A stretch of 64,000 bases of DNA from Halomonas jincaotanensis (GCF_018448785.1 NZ_JAHCLU010000009.1:62001-126000), one strand, 5' to 3'; numbered from the stretch's first letter, positions 43,714 to 53,832 are shown. Numbers and translations: made by a program. Notes: a model not told the origin generated them from the sequence alone.

Positions 43714-44922
43714 ATGAAAGTGTTTGCTTCTGTTCTATCCGCCATACGGCATCCAGCATCGCTATGCCTGTGCGTGATATTGACTGCCTTGCCGGCCCTG
43801 GCCCAGCCAATACCCACAATGATTCCTTCGCCGCCTCAGCTCGCGGCCAGCTCGTGGATTTTGATGGATGCCGACAGTGGACGAGTACTGGTGGATCATA
43901 ACGCCGATGAGCGCCTGCCTCCGGCCAGCCTGACCAAGCTGATGACCGCCTATCTCGTTGAGCGTGAACTCGACCGCGGCAATATTGCCCTGGATGATAT
44001 GGTGGATATCAGCGAGAAGGCGTGGCGCACCGGTGGCTCCAAGATGTTCATCGAAGTTGATACCCAGGTCCCGGTGGAACAACTGCTCAACGGGATCATC
44101 ATTGCCTCTGGCAACGATGCCAGTGTTGCCATGGCGGAGTATCTGGCGGGTGGCGACGCGCCCTTCGCCGACATGATGAATCAGCACGCTACCCGGCTGG
44201 GGATGGAGAACACCAATTTCGTCAACGCCACAGGCCTCCCGGGGGAAGAGCATTATTCCTCGGCACGTGATATGGCATTGCTGGCCCAGCACATCATCAA
44301 CGATTACCCCGAGCACTACGCCATCTACGCCGAGAAGGAATTCTCCTACAACGACATCAGTCAGCCGAATCGTAACCGCTTGCTGTGGCGTGACCCGAGC
44401 GTGGACGGCCTCAAGACTGGTTGGACGACCGAAGCAGGCTATGGCCTGGTGGCGTCTGCCAAGCGTGACGACATGCGCCTGATCTCGGTGGTAATGGGCA
44501 CCGACTCTGAAGAGGCGCGAGCACAAGAGACACAAAAGCTGCTCAGTTACGGTTTTCGATATTTCGAAACAATGGAGCTTTACGAACGGGGTGCCGTGCT
44601 CAACATGCCGCGTGTCTGGGGGGGTGACAAGAACGAGCTGCGAGTCGGAGTCAGCCAGGATATTCATATGACGGTACCGCGGGCCCGCAATGATGAGCTT
44701 GCCGCGCATCTTGACCTGCGTCCTGATCTAATGGCTCCCATCAGCGCGGGTGACAGCGTAGGCACGCTGGAGGTCCGCCTGGGGGACGAGGTCGTTGGTG
44801 AGCGTTCGTTGGTCGCGCTGGAAAGTATCGAGGAAGGGGGGATATTCAAGCGTCTTTTCGATCAAGTGCAACGTTTTTTCACTAATCTGTTCTCGAATCT
44901 TGTCGGCGACTGGTTTGATTGA
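43714..44922 (+). CDS. dacA: D-alanyl-D-alanine carboxypeptidase DacA (PBP5/6 type)
   Basis: DacA trims the terminal D-Ala from peptidoglycan stem peptides. The 402-residue protein has a signal peptide (to ALAQP), the penicilloyl-serine transferase motifs SxxK in PPASLTKLMTAYL, SGN in IASGNDASVAMAEY and KTG in VDGLKTGWTTEAGYGL, then the beta-rich C-terminal domain and a terminal amphipathic helix (GGIFKRLFDQVQRFF...WFD) that anchors it to the inner-membrane outer face. It ends the cell-wall run that starts at mrdA. Confidence 0.96.
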   Translation: MKVFASVLSAIRHPASLCLCVILTALPALAQPIPTMIPSPPQLAASSWILMDADSGRVLVDHNADERLPPASLTKLMTAYLVERELDRGNIALDDMVDISEKAWRTGGSKMFIEVDTQVPVEQLLNGIIIASGNDASVAMAEYLAGGDAPFADMMNQHATRLGMENTNFVNATGLPGEEHYSSARDMALLAQHIINDYPEHYAIYAEKEFSYNDISQPNRNRLLWRDPSVDGLKTGWTTEAGYGLVASAKRDDMRLISVVMGTDSEEARAQETQKLLSYGFRYFETMELYERGAVLNMPRVWGGDKNELRVGVSQDIHMTVPRARNDELAAHLDLRPDLMAPISAGDSVGTLEVRLGDEVVGERSLVALESIEEGGIFKRLFDQVQRFFTNLFSNLVGDWFD

Positions 44923-45022
44923 TGCCAGTCGCCCAAACCAAGGCCACTTGCATGATTCTGAGAGGCCGGTTAAAGCACGTGGGATTGACACTCTTGATAG
45001 CAATATTTCTGGTGGGTGAAGG

Positions 45023-45337
45023 ATGAACAACAAGCCACTACGTGACCTACGCCAGCCGGTAGCCACCCGGCCTGGCAGCAAGCCGCCCGTCATCACGTTT
45101 CCGTGCGATTATCCGATCAAGGTGGTTGGGGATGCTGCGGAGGATTTCGCCGCCGTCGTGTGTCAGATCGTCACTCGGCACGATACGACGTTCGATGCCC
45201 AGGGGCTCGAGGTGGTGGCGAGCCGCAACGGTCGCTTCCAGTCGGTGCGCCTGACCCTTCGGGCCACCGGTGAAACGCAGATCAAGGCGCTGTTTACGGA
45301 TCTCAAGGCCACTGGTCGTGTTCACATGGTGGTCTGA
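45023..45337 (+). CDS. ybeD: DUF493 family protein YbeD
   Basis: YbeD is a small ferredoxin-like-fold protein of unknown function that accompanies dacA and lipB in most gammaproteobacteria. The 104-residue protein carries ITFPCDYPIKVVGDAAEDF, VEVVxRNGRFxSVR-like VVASRNGRFQSVRLTL and ends in GRVHMVV. The extra N-terminal 25 residues are basic and probably flexible. Its stop lies inside a 16-base tandem repeat that fills the gap to lipB. Confidence 0.9.
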   Translation: MNNKPLRDLRQPVATRPGSKPPVITFPCDYPIKVVGDAAEDFAAVVCQIVTRHDTTFDAQGLEVVASRNGRFQSVRLTLRATGETQIKALFTDLKATGRVHMVV

Positions 45338-45371
45338 TGACATGGTGGTCTGATGACATGGTGCTCTGATG
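45324..45371. repeat. 16-bp tandem repeat, three copies, across the ybeD stop codon
   Basis: ACATGGTGGTCTGATG occurs at 45324-45339 and 45340-45355, with one mismatch in the third copy at 45356-45371. The first copy encodes the HMVV* end of YbeD; the others lie between ybeD and lipB and each carries another in-place TGA. Confidence 0.9.
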
Positions 45372-45384
45372 ATAGGAAAAGCCG

Positions 45385-46107
45385 ATGAACGCCGGTGACA
45401 TGCCTATCGTTGTCTATTCTCTCGGGCGTCGTTCCTATCAGCCGGTATGGGAGGCGATGCGCCAGTTGACCGATACGCGTGACCCGAGCACCGACGACCA
45501 GTTCTGGCTGGTGGAACATGAGCCGGTGTTCACCCAGGGGCAGGCCGGCAAGCCGGAACATATCCTGTTTCCGGGCGACATACCGGTGGTTCAGACAGAT
45601 CGCGGTGGGCAGGTGACCTATCACGGCCCGGGACAGGTCGTGCTGTATCCACTGTTGGATGTACGTCGCGCCCGTCTAGGCGTGCGCGACCTGGTGACAG
45701 CGCTGGAGCGTGCGGTGGTTGCCGTGCTGGCCGAGCAAGGCGTTATCGCTCATGCGCGCCCGGACGCACCTGGCGTTTATGTCGGTAAATGCAAGATCGC
45801 TTCTCTGGGACTGCGCATTCGTCGCGGCGCCAGCTTTCACGGGGTGGCGCTCAACGTCGATGGGGACCTGACCCCGTTCACCCGCATCAATCCCTGTGGT
45901 TATGCCGGCCTTGCCATGACCCGGTTGGAGGACCACGTCTCGCGATGTCCCGATACGTCAGTTATCGGCGAGCGCCTGGCCGAGTGTCTGGCCGATGCGT
46001 TGGGGCGACGCTTGCGATACGTTCCGGCGCAGCCCCAATCTGACAACCTCGAAGGGAGCCGGCAAACCGGTAGTGGGCACGACGAGTCTCTCAGCCAAGG
46101 TGACTAA
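45385..46107 (+). CDS. lipB: Octanoyl-[ACP]-protein octanoyltransferase LipB
   Basis: LipB moves octanoyl from ACP to the lipoyl domains of 2-oxoacid dehydrogenases and GcvH, preparing them for LipA. The 240-residue protein has [36 protein letters not shown], catalytic Lys in [13 protein letters not shown] and catalytic Cys in [20 protein letters not shown] precedes ATG 45385. The last ~25 residues are a poorly conserved tail, and its final 17 bases overlap the end of lipA on the opposite strand. Confidence 0.96.
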   Translation: MNAGDMPIVVYSLGRRSYQPVWEAMRQLTDTRDPSTDDQFWLVEHEPVFTQGQAGKPEHILFPGDIPVVQTDRGGQVTYHGPGQVVLYPLLDVRRARLGVRDLVTALERAVVAVLAEQGVIAHARPDAPGVYVGKCKIASLGLRIRRGASFHGVALNVDGDLTPFTRINPCGYAGLAMTRLEDHVSRCPDTSVIGERLAECLADALGRRLRYVPAQPQSDNLEGSRQTGSGHDESLSQGD

Positions 46108-47143
46108 CTGGGATCCGGTTCGGGTCTGGCGCTTGGCCAGGTACATCGGCCGGTGAGGCGAGTCCGAGATTATTGTTCTCGAAGACCCTGTCGGCGCGGT
46201 AACTGGAGCGTACGAGAGGGCCAGAGGGCACTTCCATGAAGCCCTTTTCCAGGCCCAGCGTCCGGTAGCGATCGAATTCCTGCGGTGTGACCCAACGCTC
46301 GACGGGTAAGTGGTTGCGTGTGGGCCTGAGGTACTGACCCAAGGTCACGATGTCCACGCCGATGGCGCGCAGGTCGTCGAAGGTGGCCAGGATCTCATTC
46401 TCGGTTTCGCCAAGGCCGAGCATCAGGCTGGTCTTGGTGATCACGTCGGGCCGGTACCGCTTGGCGTGGGCCAGCACATCGAGTGTCTTCCGGTAGCCTG
46501 CACGTGGATCGCGCACGCGGCGAGTCAGCCGTTCAACGGTTTCCACGTTCTGGGCAAAGACTTCCAGCCCGGAATCGACCACGCGTTCAATTGCCTCAGG
46601 AACGGCGTCGAAATCCGGTGTGAGCGCTTCCACTACCACGTCAGGCGTGCGTGACTTAATGGCACGAATGCAGTCTGCATAGTGGGTGGCGCCACCATCG
46701 GGTAAATCGTCACGGTCCACCGAGGTCAGCACGATGTAGCGAAGCCCCATGAGCTCGACCGATTTGGCGGTATTCTCGGGCTCCTCCAGGTCTAGCCAGC
46801 CACGCGGGTTACCCGTATCGACGGCACAGAACCGGCAGGCGCGTGTACACACCGATCCCATCAGCATGATGGTAGCGGTGCCGTTGCTCCAGCACTCCCC
46901 CATGTTGGGGCAATGGGACTCGGCGCACACAGTGCTGAGGCGGTGCTTGGCGACATTTTTCTTGACCGCTTCGAAGCGCTCCCCACCGGGAATCTGGGCA
47001 CGCAACCACTGAGGCTTGCGCCCGAGGGCATGACTTTCCTCGGCCTGCTGTCGCTGCTTCATGCCATCCTTGATGACACTCATACCATGCTCGTTACGGA
47101 ATTTTTCACCGCTAGGCACGTGTCTCGGGGTATTGTCGCTCAT
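46091..47143 (-). CDS. lipA: Lipoyl synthase LipA
   Basis: LipA inserts two sulfurs into protein-bound octanoyl groups using radical SAM chemistry. The 350-residue protein has the auxiliary-cluster motif [12 protein letters not shown] and the radical SAM motif CTRACRFC, followed by [13 protein letters not shown], HNVETVxRL-like [20 protein letters not shown] and the C-terminal [11 protein letters not shown] (conserved RSSY). The N-terminal 30 residues are a divergent extension, as is common. It is convergent with lipB, unlike the usual same-strand lipB-lipA order. A promoter-like pair lies at 47210-47238. Confidence 0.96.
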   Translation of the reverse strand: MSDNTPRHVPSGEKFRNEHGMSVIKDGMKQRQQAEESHALGRKPQWLRAQIPGGERFEAVKKNVAKHRLSTVCAESHCPNMGECWSNGTATIMLMGSVCTRACRFCAVDTGNPRGWLDLEEPENTAKSVELMGLRYIVLTSVDRDDLPDGGATHYADCIRAIKSRTPDVVVEALTPDFDAVPEAIERVVDSGLEVFAQNVETVERLTRRVRDPRAGYRKTLDVLAHAKRYRPDVITKTSLMLGLGETENEILATFDDLRAIGVDIVTLGQYLRPTRNHLPVERWVTPQEFDRYRTLGLEKGFMEVPSGPLVRSSYRADRVFENNNLGLASPADVPGQAPDPNRIPVSHLG

Positions 47144-47209
47144 AGAAGGCGAGCCTCTTCACTCGGCGACTGCCTCTCCTGTCCGACTAGTTGAACGTCG
47201 CCATGTGGT

Positions 47210-47238
47210 ATTACAGAGGCGTGTTCAACAAGGCGCAA
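47210..47238 (-). promoter_or_regulatory. Candidate lipA promoter
   Basis: TTGCGC (47238-47233), a 17-base spacer and TGTAAT (47215-47210) read toward lipA, 67 bases before its ATG. The arms GTTGAAC (47190-47196) and GTTCAAC (47223-47229) form an inverted repeat around the -10. Confidence 0.4.
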
Positions 47239-47399
47239 GATATGACAGACGCTAACGATGTCATTGCCTTATAATTTATCACAATCGCGGCGAGGCTGGA
47301 CAGGCTCGCTGAAAAGCTTTAAATGCGTTATATTGCGTTGCAGCAAAAACGTTTCACTGTGGCCGCCCCCTGGCCGCCACATTACGCCTGGAGCAGATA

Positions 47400-50015
47400 A
47401 TGATCCCCCTGATGCCGACTCCCCCGGCAGCTCTGCTGTCTTACATGGATCCGTTCGGCTTTGGACGCGCCGCTGGCGACTACTGGCGCGATGCGCTTGA
47501 GCGCAGCGTACTCTACATGGATGTCATGCGTCTTCGAGGCAATCAATATCTCGAGCATATCGAGCAGACAAAGCCCAATGTCCTCGGCTTTGAATCCGAA
47601 GTCTTGATGGATGGCCGGACGTTGCCGCGTCCGGTCAACTATGAACTGCTGCGCATTCTGCCGCCGGAAGGCGTCGAAACCAACCTGCAGGCTCGGCCCT
47701 TCGTGGTGGTTGATCCGCGCGCCGGTCATGGGCCCGGTATCGGCGGCTTCAAGTCGGATAGCGAGATCGGCGTTGCACTGCGGGCCGGCCATCCCTGCTA
47801 TTTCATCGGTTTTCTGCCCTATCCGATGCCCGACCAGACCGTCGAGGATGTCGTCGAAGCCGAAGTGGCATTCGTGCGTCATGTTGTGGGGCGCCATCCG
47901 GATACCTCCGAAAAACCGATGGTGGTAGGCAATTGTCAAGCGGGCTGGCAGGTAATGATGGCGGCAGCCCTGGAGCCGGATATCTTCGGCCCGATCCTTA
48001 TCGCGGGCGCGCCGCTTTCCTATTGGGCCGGTGAACACGGCAATGCACCGATGCGTTATACCGGTGGCATGACCGGCGGCAGCTGGATGACGGCCATGCT
48101 CAGCGACATGGGCGCCGGCCTCTTTGATGGTGCCTCGCTGGTGCAGAACTTTGAGAAGCTCAATCCGGCCAACACCTGGTGGAACAAGCAGTATCAGCTT
48201 TACACCAAGGTAGATACCGAAGCCGAGCGCTATCTGGAGTTCGAGCGTTGGTGGGGTGGTCATGTGGTGCTGGGCGGCCAGGAAATCCAGTACATTGTCG
48301 ACAATCTCTTTATCGGCAATCGGCTATCCACGGCGCAGTTGGTGACCTCAGACGGGCGTCGAATCGACCTGCGTAATCTGCGCTCGCCAGTGGTGGTCTT
48401 CTGTTCGCGTGGTGATGACATCACGCCGCCGCCGCAGGCGCTTGGCTGGGTTCGCGATCTCTATGAGGGTGTCGAAGACATCATCGCCAACGAGCAGACA
48501 ATCGTGTATTGCGTTCACGACAGTACCGGCCACCTGGGCATCTTCGTTTCGGGTAGCGTCTCACGCAAGGAGCACACCGAGTTCACCGCCAACATGGATT
48601 ATATCGACGTGCTGCCTCCTGGCCTGTACGAGACCACGGTCTCCTCGGCGGCAGAGCGTGAAGATGCTGATCTGATCGAGCGCGACTATCTTCTGGAGTT
48701 CGAGCCCCGCACCATCGATGAACTCAACGAATACGTGAAGCCGAGCATCGAGGATGATACGCGCTTCGCTACCGTGGCACGGATCTCCGAGATCAATCTC
48801 GGTCTCTATCGGAGTTTCGTTCAGCCTTGGGTCCAGGCGGCCGCGACGCCCGAGACAGCCAAGTGGATGCGTCGCATGCATCCCAACCGGCTAGGGTATC
48901 GCTTGCGTTCCGATCGTAACCCGTTGATGGCATGGATTCCGGTAATGGCCGAGCAGATAAACGCCGACCGCCACCCGGTAGGGGAAGAGAACCTCTTTCG
49001 CTCTCTGGAAGGCATCATGTCAGACCAGATCACTCGAGGCCTGGATGCCTGGCGTGATCTGCGCGACAGCAGCACCGAGCGGCTGTTCATGAACATTTAT
49101 GGCCAACCCCTGCTGCAGGCCCTGGTAGGGCTGAAGGGTGACGCCCATGCGCATCGCCGGCGTCCGGGTGCCGAGCCGGAACACCGGCGCTTCATCGAGC
49201 GTCGACAAGCCGAACTGCGCGATAGGATTGCCAAGGGCACCAGCCACGAAGCCGTGATGCGCTCGGTGATCCATGTGCTCGGCGGTGCCCCCGCTACCGA
49301 TGAGCGCAATTTCAACCGGTTGCGTGCCTCAAGGGCTGAGCTTGAGCCGACTCTTCAGCTGGCAGATTTCAAGACGCTGATGCGTGATCAGTTCTTCATC
49401 CTGCGTCTTGACCGCGAGGCGGCGCTGGAAGCCCTGCCGACCCTGCTGGAAGACCAGACAGCCACACAAATCGATGAGCACCTGGCCCATATTGAGCATG
49501 TGCTGGCGGCCAGCGGCGAGCTCTCCGAGCATGCCGCGCAGCGCTTCGAGCGTGTCAGGTCGTTGTTTCATAAAGCGATAAAGCAGGCGCCGCAGGAAGA
49601 AGCTGAATCTTCCAGCCAACAGCCTCTCATCGAGAAGTCGCCGGCATCCAAACCGGAAACGCCTGCCAAGCCTCAGGCCTCGAAGGCTGGCGCCGAGCAG
49701 GAAGTTAAGCCGGAAGCTCCTGTCAAGCCTCAGGCTTCGACGGCGGCGGTAGCGTCCGACGCTCAAGCCCAGGAGGAGACGCCGGCCTCGCAGCCGAAAG
49801 CAACGACCAAGGCTGCCAAGGAAAGGACCGAAGCTAGCGAGTCGTCGACCGATACCAGCGAGCCATCGACCGATACCAGCGAGTCATCGACCGATACCAG
49901 CGAGCCATCGACCGAGTCCCAGGCGACGACCACTCCCGCGGCCGAGAAGCCCTCGCCACGCAAGCCAGCCGCGAAACGTCAGCGCAAGACGTCCGGGCAG
50001 GAAAGCAAGAGCTGA
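47400..50015 (+). CDS. DUF3141 protein with PHA-synthase-like catalytic triad
   Basis: The 871-residue protein belongs to the DUF3141 group, which resembles polyhydroxyalkanoate synthases. An alpha/beta hydrolase core (residues ~95-390) contains the Cys lipase-like box GNCQAGW (Cys179), Asp339/340 in SRGDDITPPPQ and His378 in DSTGHLGIF. The Cys-to-Asp spacing (~161) is like that of PhaC. Residues ~390-720 are helical and family-specific, and the last ~130 are a low-complexity Ser/Thr/Glu/Pro/Lys tail with internal repeats. There is no signal peptide. GGAG lies seven bases before the ATG. A TATAAT at 47270-47275 could be its -10. No phaP, phaR or phaA/B neighbours are present, so polymer synthesis is not shown. 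Confidence 0.85.
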   Translation: MIPLMPTPPAALLSYMDPFGFGRAAGDYWRDALERSVLYMDVMRLRGNQYLEHIEQTKPNVLGFESEVLMDGRTLPRPVNYELLRILPPEGVETNLQARPFVVVDPRAGHGPGIGGFKSDSEIGVALRAGHPCYFIGFLPYPMPDQTVEDVVEAEVAFVRHVVGRHPDTSEKPMVVGNCQAGWQVMMAAALEPDIFGPILIAGAPLSYWAGEHGNAPMRYTGGMTGGSWMTAMLSDMGAGLFDGASLVQNFEKLNPANTWWNKQYQLYTKVDTEAERYLEFERWWGGHVVLGGQEIQYIVDNLFIGNRLSTAQLVTSDGRRIDLRNLRSPVVVFCSRGDDITPPPQALGWVRDLYEGVEDIIANEQTIVYCVHDSTGHLGIFVSGSVSRKEHTEFTANMDYIDVLPPGLYETTVSSAAEREDADLIERDYLLEFEPRTIDELNEYVKPSIEDDTRFATVARISEINLGLYRSFVQPWVQAAATPETAKWMRRMHPNRLGYRLRSDRNPLMAWIPVMAEQINADRHPVGEENLFRSLEGIMSDQITRGLDAWRDLRDSSTERLFMNIYGQPLLQALVGLKGDAHAHRRRPGAEPEHRRFIERRQAELRDRIAKGTSHEAVMRSVIHVLGGAPATDERNFNRLRASRAELEPTLQLADFKTLMRDQFFILRLDREAALEALPTLLEDQTATQIDEHLAHIEHVLAASGELSEHAAQRFERVRSLFHKAIKQAPQEEAESSSQQPLIEKSPASKPETPAKPQASKAGAEQEVKPEAPVKPQASTAAVASDAQAQEETPASQPKATTKAAKERTEASESSTDTSEPSTDTSESSTDTSEPSTESQATTTPAAEKPSPRKPAAKRQRKTSGQESKS
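49836..49918. repeat. 21-bp in-frame tandem repeats in the DUF3141 gene
   Basis: About four units encode alternating SESSTDT and SEPSTDT heptads. The bases are nearly identical (TCGACCGATACCAGCGAG core), so this is a recent slippage-type expansion within the disordered tail. Confidence 0.85.
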
Positions 50016-50040
50016 GGCTTCTGTCTTACGGTCTCTTATC

Positions 50041-50071
50041 GCCCCTGTCGGCTTGCCGGCAGGGGCTTTTT
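50041..50071 (+). terminator. Rho-independent terminator after the DUF3141 gene
   Basis: GCCCCTGTCGG-CTTG-CCGGCAGGGGC forms an 11-pair stem (one T-G) and 4-base loop, followed by five T. It starts 25 bases after the stop at 50015. Confidence 0.88.
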
Positions 50072-50246
50072 ATATGATTCGCGAATATGCTGCCTTGCCC
50101 TGGCAGGTATTCTCGGTCTACGGTCTGAAAGGTCGCCCACCCTTGGATGCTCCGTATGTGACTGGCATGGCGGGCGGCGCTGGAGTAGGGTAAGCGGATT
50201 TTTCTCCCTTCGGGAATCGGAGGGGAACACCATATAGTGGAGCGCT

Positions 50247-52877
50247 ATGGGCAAGTCACTGGTCATCGTCGAATCGCCGGCCAAGGCGAAGACGATCAAT
50301 AAATATCTCGGCAACGAGTTCGTCGTGAAGTCGAGTGTGGGTCACATTCGCGACCTGCCGACCAGCGGCTCAGGCAAGTCAGCCTCAGACCCCAAGGAAC
50401 GGGCCAAACAGGCGGCGTTGACGCGCAAGATGTCACCGGACGAGAAGGCGGTGTACAAGAAACGCAAGGCCCACGACCAGCTCATCCGCCGCATGGGGAT
50501 CGACCCGGACCACGGTTGGGAGGCCCATTACGAGATCCTGCCAGGCAAGGAAAAGGTGGTCGCCGAGCTCAAGAAGCTTGCCGAGAAGGCCGATACGGTC
50601 TACCTCGCCACCGACCTTGACCGCGAGGGCGAGGCTATCGCCTGGCACCTGCGCGAAACCATTGGTGGAGACGACACCCGTTATCGCCGCGTGGTGTTCA
50701 ATGAGATCACCAAGAATGCTATTCAGGAAGCCTTTCAGGATCCGGGTAGCCTCAATATCCCGCGGGTGGAGGCCCAGCAGGCGCGCCGCTTTCTCGACCG
50801 TGTCGTGGGTTTCATGCTCTCGCCATTACTCTGGGCCAAGGTGGCTCGAGGTCTCTCCGCCGGCCGGGTCCAGTCCGTGGCAATGCGCTTGATCGCCGAG
50901 CGTGAACGCGAGATACATGCCTTTGTTCCCGAGGAGTTCTGGGATGTCCACGCCGAGCTTGTGTCGGATGATGGCGAGCCCGTGCGCTTCGAGTTGGTGC
51001 GTCAGGATGGCAAGGCATTTCGCCCCACCTCAAAGTCCGAGACGCTTGAGCGAATCGCCGCGCTGAGGACGGCAAATCTTGCCATCACCTCGCGAGAGGA
51101 CAAGCCGACCAGTTCCAAGCCCAATGCGCCCTTCATCACCTCGACCTTGCAGCAAGCGGCCAGCGGCCGCCTGGGTTTCTCGGTCAAGAAGACCATGACC
51201 CTGGCGCAGCGCCTCTACGAGGCCGGCTACATCACCTATATGCGTACCGATTCGACCAATCTATCCAAGGATGCGGTAGAGGGGGTTCGCGACCACATCG
51301 GCAGCGAATACGGCCCCCGCTACCTCCCCAAGGAGCCCAATCGTTACACCAGCAAGGAAGGTGCCCAGGAGGCACACGAAGCGATTCGTCCCTCCGACGT
51401 CGCTCGTCAGTCAACCGAGCTTGCCGGTATGGAGCGCGACGCCGAGCGCTTGTATGAGTTGATCTGGCGCCAGTTCGTGGCCTGTCAAATGACGCCGGCC
51501 GAATACCTGTCCAGCACGCTGACCGTGCAGGTGGCGGGCTTCGAGCTCAGGGCCAAGGGCCGTGTGCTCAAGTTCGATGGCTATACGCGGGTGATGAAGC
51601 CCATGGGACGCAAGGAAGAGGATCAGTCGCTGCCGGATCTCGCCGAAGGAACCCCCATGACGCTCGAAAGCCTCGAGCCGCTTCAGCACTTTACCAAGCC
51701 GCCGGCCCGCTACACCGAGGCAAGTCTGGTCAAGGAGCTCGAGAAGCGCGGCATCGGGCGGCCCTCCACCTATGCATCGATCATCTCGACGATTCAGGAT
51801 CGCGGTTACGTGAAGCTGGTCAATCGGCGCTTTTACGCCGAAAAACTCGGCGATATCGTGACCGAACGCCTCAAGGAGTCCTTTCCCGACTTGATGGATT
51901 TCTCCTTCACGGCGCGCATGGAGAGCAGTCTCGACGAGGTGGCACAGGGCGAGCGCAACTGGCAGGCGTTGTTGGATGCCTTCTACGCCGAATTTCGGCT
52001 CGAGCTCGAGAAGGCCGAGAGCGAAGAGGGGATGCGGCCTAACCAGCCGGTACCCACCGATATCGACTGCCCCAGCTGTGGCCGCAAGATGCAGATCCGG
52101 ACTGCCTCCACCGGGGTGTTCCTTGGCTGCTCGGGGTACAACCTCCCGCCCAAGGAGCGCTGCAAGACCACCATCGATCTCATCCCCGGCGACGAAGCCG
52201 TGGCCGAGGATGCCGGCGATGACGCGGAGACCAATGCGCTGCGCGCCAAACAGCGCTGCCCGAAATGTGGCACGGCCATGGACAGTTACCTGATCGACGA
52301 AAGCCGAAAATTGCACATCTGCGGCAACAGCCCGGATTGTGATGGCCATGCAATCGAGCAGGGTAAGTTCCGCATCAAGGGCTATGACGGGCCGACCCTC
52401 GAGTGCGACAAGTGCGGCAGCGAAATGCAGCTCAAGTCGGGCCGTTTCGGCAAGTATTTCGGCTGCACCAATGCCGAGTGCAAGAATACCCGCAAGCTGC
52501 TCAGGAGCGGTGAAGCGGCGCCACCCAAGATGGACCCCATTCCCATGCCGGAACTGGCCTGCCAGAAAGTGGAAGATCACTATGTGCTTCGCGATGGCGC
52601 CAGTGGCCTTTTCCTGGCGGCAAGCAAGTTTCCCAAGAATCGCGAGACGCGCCCGCCGCTGGTGCGAGAACTCAAGTCGCACGCCGACGAGCTGCCCGAG
52701 AAATACCACTATCTGCTCGAAGCGCCCAGCGAGGACCCCGACGGTCGCCCGACCCAGATCCGTTTCTCCCGCAAGGCCAAGGAGCAATTCGTGATGACCG
52801 ATGAGGACGGCAAGGCCACCGGCTGGAAGGCGACTTTCCACGACGGCAAGTGGCAGGTGGAGGACAAGCGCAAGTGA
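50247..52877 (+). CDS. topA: DNA topoisomerase I TopA
   Basis: TopA relaxes negative supercoils by cutting and passing a single strand. The 876-residue protein has the TOPRIM opening [35 protein letters not shown] with the acidic metal site, the active-site Tyr in [17 protein letters not shown] and [17 protein letters not shown]. Three C-terminal zinc-finger-like modules follow ([24 protein letters not shown]), the last with a GRFGKYFGC signature, then a basic tail. Length matches family. GGAG precedes the ATG at 50247. The stop overlaps the next gene by four bases. Confidence 0.97.
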   Translation: MGKSLVIVESPAKAKTINKYLGNEFVVKSSVGHIRDLPTSGSGKSASDPKERAKQAALTRKMSPDEKAVYKKRKAHDQLIRRMGIDPDHGWEAHYEILPGKEKVVAELKKLAEKADTVYLATDLDREGEAIAWHLRETIGGDDTRYRRVVFNEITKNAIQEAFQDPGSLNIPRVEAQQARRFLDRVVGFMLSPLLWAKVARGLSAGRVQSVAMRLIAEREREIHAFVPEEFWDVHAELVSDDGEPVRFELVRQDGKAFRPTSKSETLERIAALRTANLAITSREDKPTSSKPNAPFITSTLQQAASGRLGFSVKKTMTLAQRLYEAGYITYMRTDSTNLSKDAVEGVRDHIGSEYGPRYLPKEPNRYTSKEGAQEAHEAIRPSDVARQSTELAGMERDAERLYELIWRQFVACQMTPAEYLSSTLTVQVAGFELRAKGRVLKFDGYTRVMKPMGRKEEDQSLPDLAEGTPMTLESLEPLQHFTKPPARYTEASLVKELEKRGIGRPSTYASIISTIQDRGYVKLVNRRFYAEKLGDIVTERLKESFPDLMDFSFTARMESSLDEVAQGERNWQALLDAFYAEFRLELEKAESEEGMRPNQPVPTDIDCPSCGRKMQIRTASTGVFLGCSGYNLPPKERCKTTIDLIPGDEAVAEDAGDDAETNALRAKQRCPKCGTAMDSYLIDESRKLHICGNSPDCDGHAIEQGKFRIKGYDGPTLECDKCGSEMQLKSGRFGKYFGCTNAECKNTRKLLRSGEAAPPKMDPIPMPELACQKVEDHYVLRDGASGLFLAASKFPKNRETRPPLVRELKSHADELPEKYHYLLEAPSEDPDGRPTQIRFSRKAKEQFVMTDEDGKATGWKATFHDGKWQVEDKRK

Positions 52878-53338
52878 CGCCGAGATCGCGTACCAACCAG
52901 TTGCTCTACCAGGCCGAACTGCTGCTACAGACGCCGCCGGGCACCGATGAGCATGGAGAGTCTCGGCGCATGGCGGCCGAGGAAGGCGCGCTGGCATTGA
53001 CCGAGCTGGCGCTGGAGTCGCTGCTGCGTGAGGTCACTGAGCATGCCAGGCTCGGACGCCACGACTGGCGTGAACTGTTGGGCGACGAAGGTGCCGGGAT
53101 CGCCGAGCTGCAGCGCCTTCGCGAGTTGGTCTCCCGGCCCGATAGCTGGCTGGCCTGGTTGGTGGTTCGTCTCGAGGCCCTGCACGGCAGCGACGGGGTG
53201 GCTCGGCGCTCCAGCGGAGCGGCGCAAGGCTTGATCGCGACCGGTAGCGGCGCAGCGCTGGGCGAAGAGCTGGCCTGGTGTCTTGGCGAGGCCAAAGCGG
53301 AGCTTGCCGCGCTTCGCGAGACCAGCGAAGAGTGGTAG
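52874..53338 (+). CDS. DUF6586-like small helical protein
   Basis: The 154-residue protein starts with GTG 52874 overlapping the topA stop, with GGAGG ten bases upstream. It is predicted to be almost all helix: [19 protein letters not shown], then [20 protein letters not shown] and a Leu/Ala/Glu-rich C-terminus ending RETSEEW. There is no signal, membrane segment or catalytic motif. The layout topA followed by such a protein is familiar in pseudomonads and halomonads, where it carries a DUF label. The function is unknown; the family name is my recognition and is moderately sure. Confidence 0.75.
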   Translation: MTPRSRTNQLLYQAELLLQTPPGTDEHGESRRMAAEEGALALTELALESLLREVTEHARLGRHDWRELLGDEGAGIAELQRLRELVSRPDSWLAWLVVRLEALHGSDGVARRSSGAAQGLIATGSGAALGEELAWCLGEAKAELAALRETSEEW

Positions 53339-53832
53339 CCCTGTCGTCTGAAAGTTCTGTGGAGCGTATCGCTCTCTTCGTCGATGTTCAGAACGTCTAT
53401 TACACCACCCGCCAGGCCTTCGGCCGCCATTTTGATTACAACGCCTTCTGGTCGCGCTTCGCGGTCGGGCGAGAAGTCGTCGTGGCCAATGCCTATGCGG
53501 TGGAGCGAGGCGATCCCAAGCAACGTCAGTTCCAGAATATCCTGCGGGGCATCGGCTTCAGCGTAAAGCTCAAACCCTTTATCCAGCGCAGCGATGGCTC
53601 TGCCAAGGGCGATTGGGACGTGGGTATCGCGCTTGACGCCATCGAGGCAGCGCCACGAGTCGATCGTGTGGTGCTGGTTTCAGGCGATGGCGACTTCGAC
53701 ATTCTCGTGGAGAGGATACGCGAACGCCACGGGGTCGTGGTCGAGGTGGTGGGTGTGGAGCCGCTCAGCGCCGATTCACTGATCCGTGCGGCGAACCATT
53801 TCGTGCCGATTGACGCCTCCCTACTGCTTTAA
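53332..53832 (+). CDS. NYN domain (LabA/DUF88-type) protein, putative ribonuclease
   Basis: NYN proteins share a PIN-like nuclease fold and often act on RNA. The 166-residue protein has the three acidic stations of the family: IALFVDVQNVYYTTRQ, GDWDVGIALDAIEAA and LVSGDGDFDILVERIRERHG, followed by SADSLIRAANHFVPID. Two GTG starts are possible: 53332, overlapping the previous stop, and 53359, which begins directly at the conserved part and has GAAAG upstream. Position after topA and the DUF6586-like gene suggests co-transcription. RNase activity is inferred from fold only. Confidence 0.85.
   Translation: MVALSSESSVERIALFVDVQNVYYTTRQAFGRHFDYNAFWSRFAVGREVVVANAYAVERGDPKQRQFQNILRGIGFSVKLKPFIQRSDGSAKGDWDVGIALDAIEAAPRVDRVVLVSGDGDFDILVERIRERHGVVVEVVGVEPLSADSLIRAANHFVPIDASLLL

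Noticed and set aside
47357..47380. Doubled TGGCCGCC before the DUF3141 gene
   Set aside because: Short direct repeat in a GC-rich leader, no evidence of function.
47400..50015. Naming the DUF3141 gene phaC
   Set aside because: The triad is PhaC-like but family blocks outside the core differ and no PHA genes are nearby.
51411..52997. 528-codon minus-strand frame opposite topA
   Set aside because: Shadow of topA codon bias; no motif.
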